NCBI GenBank assembly: GCA_019120525.1
Contig: DWUW01000347.1
Coordinates: 1-10,352 of the forward strand
Length of the DNA stretch: 10,352 nt
DNA from: Candidatus Eisenbergiella stercorigallinarum
GTDB lineage: Bacteria > Bacillota > Clostridia > Lachnospirales > Lachnospiraceae
Direction: 5' to 3'
A program made the translations under genes and the position numbers. Positions 6,528-10,352 of this stretch are shown piece by piece. Under the pieces are notes generated by a model. The model was given only the letters and a program-made list of their open reading frames with translations, ran no database searches and was not told the origin of the DNA. Position 1 is the stretch's first letter; the number at the start of each line of letters is the position of its first letter.

Positions 6528-6564
6528 GGCAGAATAGAAATCGCATTCGTGATTTCTGTTCGCC
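6528..6564 (+). other. 37-nt hairpin between yicC and remA
   Basis: A long stem begins 12 nt after the yicC stop. Its 5' arm is 6528-6544, its loop ATTC (6545-6548) and its 3' arm 6549-6564. The pairing is GGC with GCC, then a bulged A at 6531, GAAT with GTTC, and AGAAATCGC with GTGATTTCT, for a total of 16 pairs including two G-T wobbles. No T tract follows, so it is not an intrinsic terminator. It lies in the message between two co-oriented operon genes and ends 30 nt before the remA ATG, so an RNA processing site, a stability element or a dispersed palindromic repeat are all possible. Downstream bases 6567-6580 are GC-rich without a clear partner. Confidence 0.75.
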
Positions 6565-6594
6565 CCGTCGCTGCGCTCCGGAATGGGGATTGAG

Positions 6595-6855
6595 ATGAAT
6601 CAGTTCATTCATGTGGGCTTTGGAAATATTGTGAATACGGATAAGGTGATCGCTGTGGTGAGCCCGGATTCGGCGCCGGTGAAGCGGATGGTGCAGACGG
6701 CGAAGGAGACGGGGACAGCGGTGGACGCTACCCAGGGGCGCAAGACCAAGGCGGTCCTGGTGATGGAGAACGGGCAGCTGGTGCTTTCCGCGCTGCTGCC
6801 GGAAACCATCGCGAACAGGGCGCAGACCGGACGGGAGGATATGGATGAAGCATAA
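6595..6855 (+). CDS. remA: RemA family extracellular matrix regulator (DUF370)
   Basis: A small DNA-binding protein of the RemA/YlzA family; in Bacillus subtilis it activates biofilm matrix and osmoprotection operons as an oligomer with DNA wrapped around it. The 86 residues from M at 6595 begin MNQFIHVGFGNIVNTDKVIA and continue with VSPDSAPVKRMVQ and the QGRKTKAVLVMENGQLVLSAL core, all diagnostic of the family. An ATG at 6583 would add MGIE. I prefer 6595 because GGGG at 6585-6588 lies 6 nt upstream and family members start at this point. The end overlaps gmk by 11 nt. Position between yicC and gmk is as in other Firmicutes. Which genes it controls here is unknown. Confidence 0.93.
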   Translation: MNQFIHVGFGNIVNTDKVIAVVSPDSAPVKRMVQTAKETGTAVDATQGRKTKAVLVMENGQLVLSALLPETIANRAQTGREDMDEA

Positions 6856-7477
6856 GGGAATTCTGATCGTGGTATCCGGCTTTTCAGGAGCGGGTAAGGG
6901 CACGCTCATGAAGGAGCTGCTAAAGCGGTATGACAATTATGCCCTGTCGGTTTCCATGACTACCAGAGAGCCCAGAGAGGGCGAGAAGGACGGGGTGTCG
7001 TATTTTTTCGTGGATAAGGAGACCTTTGAACGCTCGATCGCGGCCGACGGGCTGATTGAATACGCGTCCTACTGCGGAAACTATTACGGGACGCCCAGGG
7101 AGTACGTGGAAAAGTGCCTGGACGCAGGAAAGGACGTGATCCTGGAGATCGAGATCCAGGGAGCGCTCAAGGTGAAGGAAAAGTTCCCGGAGGCCCTGCT
7201 TTTATTCGTTATGCCCCCTGACGCGAAAGAACTGAAGCGGCGGCTGGAGGGCCGGGGGACGGAGAGCCCGGAAGTGATCCAAAAGCGGCTGGAGCGGGCC
7301 TGCGAGGAAGCGGAAGGAATCGAAAATTACGAGTATCTGATCATAAACGACGACCTGGAGGAATGCGTGCGCGAGATGCACGGCATCATCGGCGCGGCGC
7401 GCAGGAATCCGGCCAGGAACCGGCAGCTGATTGCCGGCATGCGTTCCGGACTGGAAGCAATAGTGAAAGGAGAATAA
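6845..7477 (+). CDS. gmk: Guanylate kinase
   Basis: Phosphorylates GMP to GDP with ATP, an essential step of guanine nucleotide synthesis and salvage in the cytoplasm. The 210-residue length is typical. The P-loop reads GFSGAGKGT (12-20), with Phe where most family members have Pro; this is not expected to affect phosphate binding. The GMP-binding region SMTTREPREGEKDGVSYFFV (37-56) is intact, as is EIEIQGA (101-107). GGGAGG at 6833-6838 is 6 nt from the ATG and lies within remA, whose end overlaps by 11 nt, so the two are probably translationally coupled. Confidence 0.97.
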   Translation: MKHKGILIVVSGFSGAGKGTLMKELLKRYDNYALSVSMTTREPREGEKDGVSYFFVDKETFERSIAADGLIEYASYCGNYYGTPREYVEKCLDAGKDVILEIEIQGALKVKEKFPEALLLFVMPPDAKELKRRLEGRGTESPEVIQKRLERACEEAEGIENYEYLIINDDLEECVREMHGIIGAARRNPARNRQLIAGMRSGLEAIVKGE

Positions 7478-7480
7478 AAC

Positions 7481-7744
7481 ATGTTACATCCCTCTTACAG
7501 TGATCTTATGAAGGTGGTAAACAGCGGCGTGAAGGAAGGCGAGGATAAGATCGTCAGCAGCCGTTATTCCATCGTGATGGCGACGGCCAAGAGAGCCAGG
7601 CAGATCATCGCGGGCGACGAGCCCATGGTGAACATGAAGACGGGAATGAAGCCCCTGTCTGCAGCCGTTGAGGAGCTGAACGAAGGAAAGATCCGCATCC
7701 TGAGTGAAGAGGAAGCCGCGGCGGAGCTTGGCGAGGAAGAATGA
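7481..7744 (+). CDS. rpoZ: DNA-directed RNA polymerase omega subunit
   Basis: Omega helps fold and assemble the beta-prime subunit of RNA polymerase. The 87-residue protein starts MLHPSYSDL and carries the family core SSRYSIVMATAKRARQI (26-42), followed by KPLSAAVEELNEGKI and an acidic tail. It starts 3 nt after the gmk stop, with AAAGGAG at 7466-7472, 8 nt upstream, inside the end of gmk. It is the last gene of the operon, and a terminator follows within 15 nt. Confidence 0.96.
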   Translation: MLHPSYSDLMKVVNSGVKEGEDKIVSSRYSIVMATAKRARQIIAGDEPMVNMKTGMKPLSAAVEELNEGKIRILSEEEAAAELGEEE

Positions 7745-7755
7745 CGGAATGGGAA

Positions 7756-7787
7756 AAGAGAAATTGCTTCGGGCGTTTCTCTTTTTT
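7756..7787 (+). terminator. Rho-independent terminator of the yicC-rpoZ operon
   Basis: An 8-bp stem AAGAGAAA (7756-7763) and TTTCTCTT (7776-7783) encloses a 12-nt loop that includes CTTCGG. The stem can extend with further A-T pairs into a run of six T (7782-7787). It begins 12 nt after the rpoZ stop. Confidence 0.9.
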
Positions 7788-7850
7788 ATCATGAAGAAAA
7801 GCCGTCGTCAGACGGAGTTTGAAATCCGAAAAACCGATTGAGGAGTCTGC

Positions 7851-9188
7851 ATGAAAATATTGTTTGTATCGCTTGGCTGCGACAAAAATCTGGTGGACAC
7901 GGAGATGATGCTGGGCATGCTGGCGGAAAGGGGGCATACCTTTACGGACAGCGAGGAGGAGGCCGAAGCCGTGGTGGTCAATACCTGCTGCTTCATCGGC
8001 GATGCCAAGGAGGAGAGCGTGAATACCCTGCTTCAGATGGCACAGCTGAAAAAGGAAGGAAGGCTCCGGGTGCTCATCGCGGCGGGATGCCTGGCCCAGC
8101 GCTACCGGGAGGAGATCCGGCAGGAAATTCCCGAGGTGGATGAGATCCTGGGAACCATGGCCATTGACCGGATCGCGGACGCCATCGATGAGGTGGAGGC
8201 CGGACGCAGGGAAAATCACATCACGGAGCCGGACGCGCCCATCGTTTACGGGAAAAAACGCAGCGTGACCACGGGCGGCCATTATGCCTACCTGAAGATC
8301 GCGGAGGGCTGCGACAAGCGCTGTACCTACTGCATCATCCCGAAGGTACGGGGAGGCTACCGGAGCGTTCCCATGGACGCGCTGGTAAAGGAAGCGGAAG
8401 GCCTGGCGCAGGCGGGCGTGCGGGAGCTGATCCTGGTGGCGCAGGAGACCACCGTTTACGGCAGGGATCTGTATGGGAAAAAGGCCCTCCCGGAGCTTCT
8501 GGAAAAGCTCTGCCGCATCCCCGGCCTGTACTGGATCCGCCTTCTGTACTGCTATCCGGAGGAGATCACGGATGAGCTGATCGCCTGCATGAAAAAAGAA
8601 CCGAAGATCTGCCATTACCTGGATATGCCGATCCAGCACGCCTCCGACCGGATCTTAAAGAGGATGGGCAGGCGGACGGACCAGAAGGAGCTTCGGGAAC
8701 GGATCGGCAGGCTGCGGGAGGAGATCCCGGACATCTGCCTTCGGACCACGCTGATCAGCGGCTTCCCGGGAGAGACCCAGGAGGAATTCGAGGAGCTGTA
8801 TAATTTCGCGGACGAGATGGAATTTGACCGTCTTGGCGTGTTTCCCTACTCTCAGGAGGAAGGGACGCCGGCGGCGGAGTTTCCGGATCAGATCCCGCAG
8901 GAGATCCGGGAGTCCCGCCGGGATGAACTGATGGAGCTGCAGCAGGAGATCGCTTTTGAGAAGGCGCAGGCGCAGAAAGGCCGGACGTTCCTGGCCATGA
9001 TCGAAGGAAAGGTAGAGGACGAGAACGCTTATGTGGCCCGGACCTACATGGACGCGCCGGGCGTGGACGGCCTGCTGTTCATCAATACGTCGAAGCAGCT
9101 TCTGACTGGAGATTTTGTCAGGGTCCGGGTGACCGGGTCCTATGAATATGATTTGATAGGAGAACTGGAAGATGAATTTACCGAATAA
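7851..9188 (+). CDS. rimO: Ribosomal protein uS12 methylthiotransferase RimO
   Basis: A radical SAM enzyme that adds a methylthio group to the conserved aspartate (D88 or D89) of ribosomal protein S12. The 445 residues show all three domains. The N-terminal UPF0004 domain has cluster cysteines C10 (SLGCDKN), C46 (NTC) and C80 (AAGC). The radical SAM core has C154, C158 and C161 in CDKRCTYC, followed by IPKVRGGYRS. A C-terminal TRAM domain runs from about residue 378. SLGCDKNLVD and CIIPKVRGGYRS distinguish RimO from the tRNA enzymes MiaB and MtaB. A GAGGAG at 7840-7845 is 5 nt from the ATG. No clear promoter was found in the 60 nt after the rpoZ terminator; a small 5-bp hairpin lies at 7802-7815. 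It is the first gene of rimO-pgsA-cinA. Confidence 0.96.
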   Translation: MKILFVSLGCDKNLVDTEMMLGMLAERGHTFTDSEEEAEAVVVNTCCFIGDAKEESVNTLLQMAQLKKEGRLRVLIAAGCLAQRYREEIRQEIPEVDEILGTMAIDRIADAIDEVEAGRRENHITEPDAPIVYGKKRSVTTGGHYAYLKIAEGCDKRCTYCIIPKVRGGYRSVPMDALVKEAEGLAQAGVRELILVAQETTVYGRDLYGKKALPELLEKLCRIPGLYWIRLLYCYPEEITDELIACMKKEPKICHYLDMPIQHASDRILKRMGRRTDQKELRERIGRLREEIPDICLRTTLISGFPGETQEEFEELYNFADEMEFDRLGVFPYSQEEGTPAAEFPDQIPQEIRESRRDELMELQQEIAFEKAQAQKGRTFLAMIEGKVEDENAYVARTYMDAPGVDGLLFINTSKQLLTGDFVRVRVTGSYEYDLIGELEDEFTE

Positions 9189-9708
9189 GTTGACCATACT
9201 CAGAATGATCATGATCGTGCCCTTCGTGGTGTTCATGCTGGCTCCCGTGGGCGGCGCGGCGGGAAAATGGATCGCTCTCGTCCTGTTTGTCGCCGCCAGC
9301 CTGACCGACCTGCTGGACGGGAAGATCGCAAGAAAGTACAACCTTGTGACCACCTTTGGGAAATTCATGGATCCTCTGGCTGATAAGCTGCTGGTCTGCT
9401 CCGCCATGATCTGCCTGGTACAGATGGGGCGGATCCCCGCATGGATCGTCATCATCATCATCAGCCGGGAGTTCATCATCAGCGGCTTCCGCCTGGTGGC
9501 CTCCGATAAGGGCGTGGTCATCGCGGCCAGCTGGTGGGGCAAGTTCAAGACCACCTTCCAGATGGTGATGATCATCCTGATGATCGCGGACATCGCCGCG
9601 CTTTCCGTCGTGACGCAGACCGTCATGTGGATCGCCCTGATCCTGACGGTGGTATCGCTGATCGATTACCTGGTGAAAAACAAAGATGTGATGAGAGATC
9701 CCGCGTAA
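9172..9708 (+). CDS. pgsA: CDP-diacylglycerol-glycerol-3-phosphate 3-phosphatidyltransferase
   Basis: Makes phosphatidylglycerophosphate, the committed step to phosphatidylglycerol and cardiolipin, in the cytoplasmic membrane. The 178-residue protein has the CDP-alcohol phosphotransferase motif complete: D46, D49, G50, A53, R54, G63, D67 and D71, within DLLDGKIAR...GKFMDPLAD. Around it are about five or six hydrophobic segments (10-25, 33-45, 73-105, 122-145, 149-168). The gene begins inside the last 17 nt of rimO. AGGAG at 9158-9162 lies 9 nt upstream, so expression is probably coupled to rimO. Confidence 0.95.
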   Translation: MNLPNKLTILRMIMIVPFVVFMLAPVGGAAGKWIALVLFVAASLTDLLDGKIARKYNLVTTFGKFMDPLADKLLVCSAMICLVQMGRIPAWIVIIIISREFIISGFRLVASDKGVVIAASWWGKFKTTFQMVMIILMIADIAALSVVTQTVMWIALILTVVSLIDYLVKNKDVMRDPA

Positions 9709-9740
9709 GAGCGTAAAACGGGGATCCGGGAGAGACAGCT

Positions 9741-10352
9741 ATGACAGTGGAACTGATCTGTGTGGGAACCGAGCTTCTGCTCGGGAATATCGTGAATACC
9801 AATGCGGCCTGGCTGGCGGAGCAGTGCGCGGCGCTGGGCCTGTCCTGCTATTACCAGACGGTGGTGGGAGACAACGCGCAGCGCCTGGCCGGCATCCTGC
9901 GGACCGGGCTGGAGCGTTCGGATATCCTGATCCTGTCCGGCGGCCTTGGGCCTACCCAGGACGACCTGACCAAGGAAACCGTAGCGCAGGTGTGCGCAAG
10001 GAGGCTTACGGAGGATGCGGGCAGCCTTTCCCGGATCGAGGAATACTTCCGGGAGCGGGGGCTGAGGATGACGGACAACAACAGAAAACAGGCGCTGGTG
10101 CCGGAGGGAGCCGTTGTGGTGGACAATGACAACGGAACGGCGCCGGGCCTCATCCTGGAAAAAGACGGAAAGCGGATCATCCTGCTTCCCGGACCGCCAA
10201 ACGAGCTCATCCCCATGTTTGAAAAAAAGATCGCTCCCTATCTTCTTTCCCTGGATCCGGACGGCCCTTCCGTCATTTATTCCCGGACCGTGAAGATCTG
10301 CGGCCTGGGAGAAAGCGGCGTGGAGACGATGATCACGGATCTGGAGGCGCTT
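9741..10352 (+). CDS. cinA: CinA family protein, N-terminal part (cut by window edge)
   Basis: An open frame of 204 codons runs off the right edge. It is the N-terminal MoCF-like (MogA/MoaB-type) domain of CinA, associated with ADP-ribose pyrophosphatase activity. Full-length CinA is about 400-420 residues and usually carries a C-terminal nicotinamide mononucleotide deamidase domain, which is not in view. Visible hallmarks are VGTELLLGNIVNTN (8-21), GGLGPTQDDLTKE (67-79), and LLPGPPNEL in the second half. The start has GGGAGA at 9728-9733, 7 nt upstream, and lies 32 nt after pgsA. In Firmicutes cinA commonly sits between pgsA and recA, so this is the third gene of the operon. In some bacteria it is induced with competence; nothing here shows such control. 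Confidence 0.95.
   Translation, partial: MTVELICVGTELLLGNIVNTNAAWLAEQCAALGLSCYYQTVVGDNAQRLAGILRTGLERSDILILSGGLGPTQDDLTKETVAQVCARRLTEDAGSLSRIEEYFRERGLRMTDNNRKQALVPEGAVVVDNDNGTAPGLILEKDGKRIILLPGPPNELIPMFEKKIAPYLLSLDPDGPSVIYSRTVKICGLGESGVETMITDLEAL

Noticed and set aside
7605..9626. Long minus-strand open frames opposite rpoZ, rimO and pgsA
   Set aside because: They run antisense to genes with complete catalytic motifs and have no recognisable motifs of their own.

Overview
This looks like a chromosomal window from a GC-rich, spore-forming clostridium, most likely a gut Lachnospiraceae. The evidence is the Firmicutes gene order yicC-remA-gmk-rpoZ, a Spo0A DNA-binding domain, strong GGAGG ribosome binding sites, sigma-A-type promoters and simple hairpin-plus-T terminators. 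Species cannot be named from sequence reading alone. Most of the window is housekeeping. The parts that deserve a second look are the left edge and a few intergenic structures.

Layout. Bases 1-119 hold three tandem copies of a GC-rich repeat that does not behave like coding sequence. Next comes an AT-richer leader with a good promoter (229-256), and then a 186-residue protein (318-878) made of a well-conserved Spo0A C-terminal DNA-binding domain without the receiver (phosphoacceptor) domain. A 230-base intergenic region with several inverted repeats precedes glgA (glycogen synthase), which ends at a clear terminator. A lipoprotein with an acidic Ala/Glu-rich linker and an RsiV-like (DUF3298-type) domain follows. 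It converges on rqcH (minus strand) across a shared bidirectional terminator.

rqcH (ribosome quality control, alanine tailing) is divergent from yicC, and candidate promoters face both ways in the gap. yicC-remA-gmk-rpoZ form a tight operon: a YicC/YloC endoribonuclease, the matrix regulator RemA, guanylate kinase and the RNA polymerase omega subunit. The operon ends at a terminator after rpoZ. A 37-nt hairpin lies between yicC and remA. A second operon follows: rimO (uS12 methylthiotransferase), pgsA (phosphatidylglycerophosphate synthase, overlapping rimO) and cinA, which runs off the right edge. In many Firmicutes pgsA-cinA is followed by recA, so recA may lie just outside.

No tRNA, rRNA, CRISPR array, insertion sequence or prophage gene was seen. 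I found no convincing new multigene system. The strongest candidate for undescribed biology is the stand-alone, receiver-less Spo0A-like regulator with its own promoter. The next best are the yicC-remA hairpin and the Asp-to-Glu change in the RqcH DR motif.
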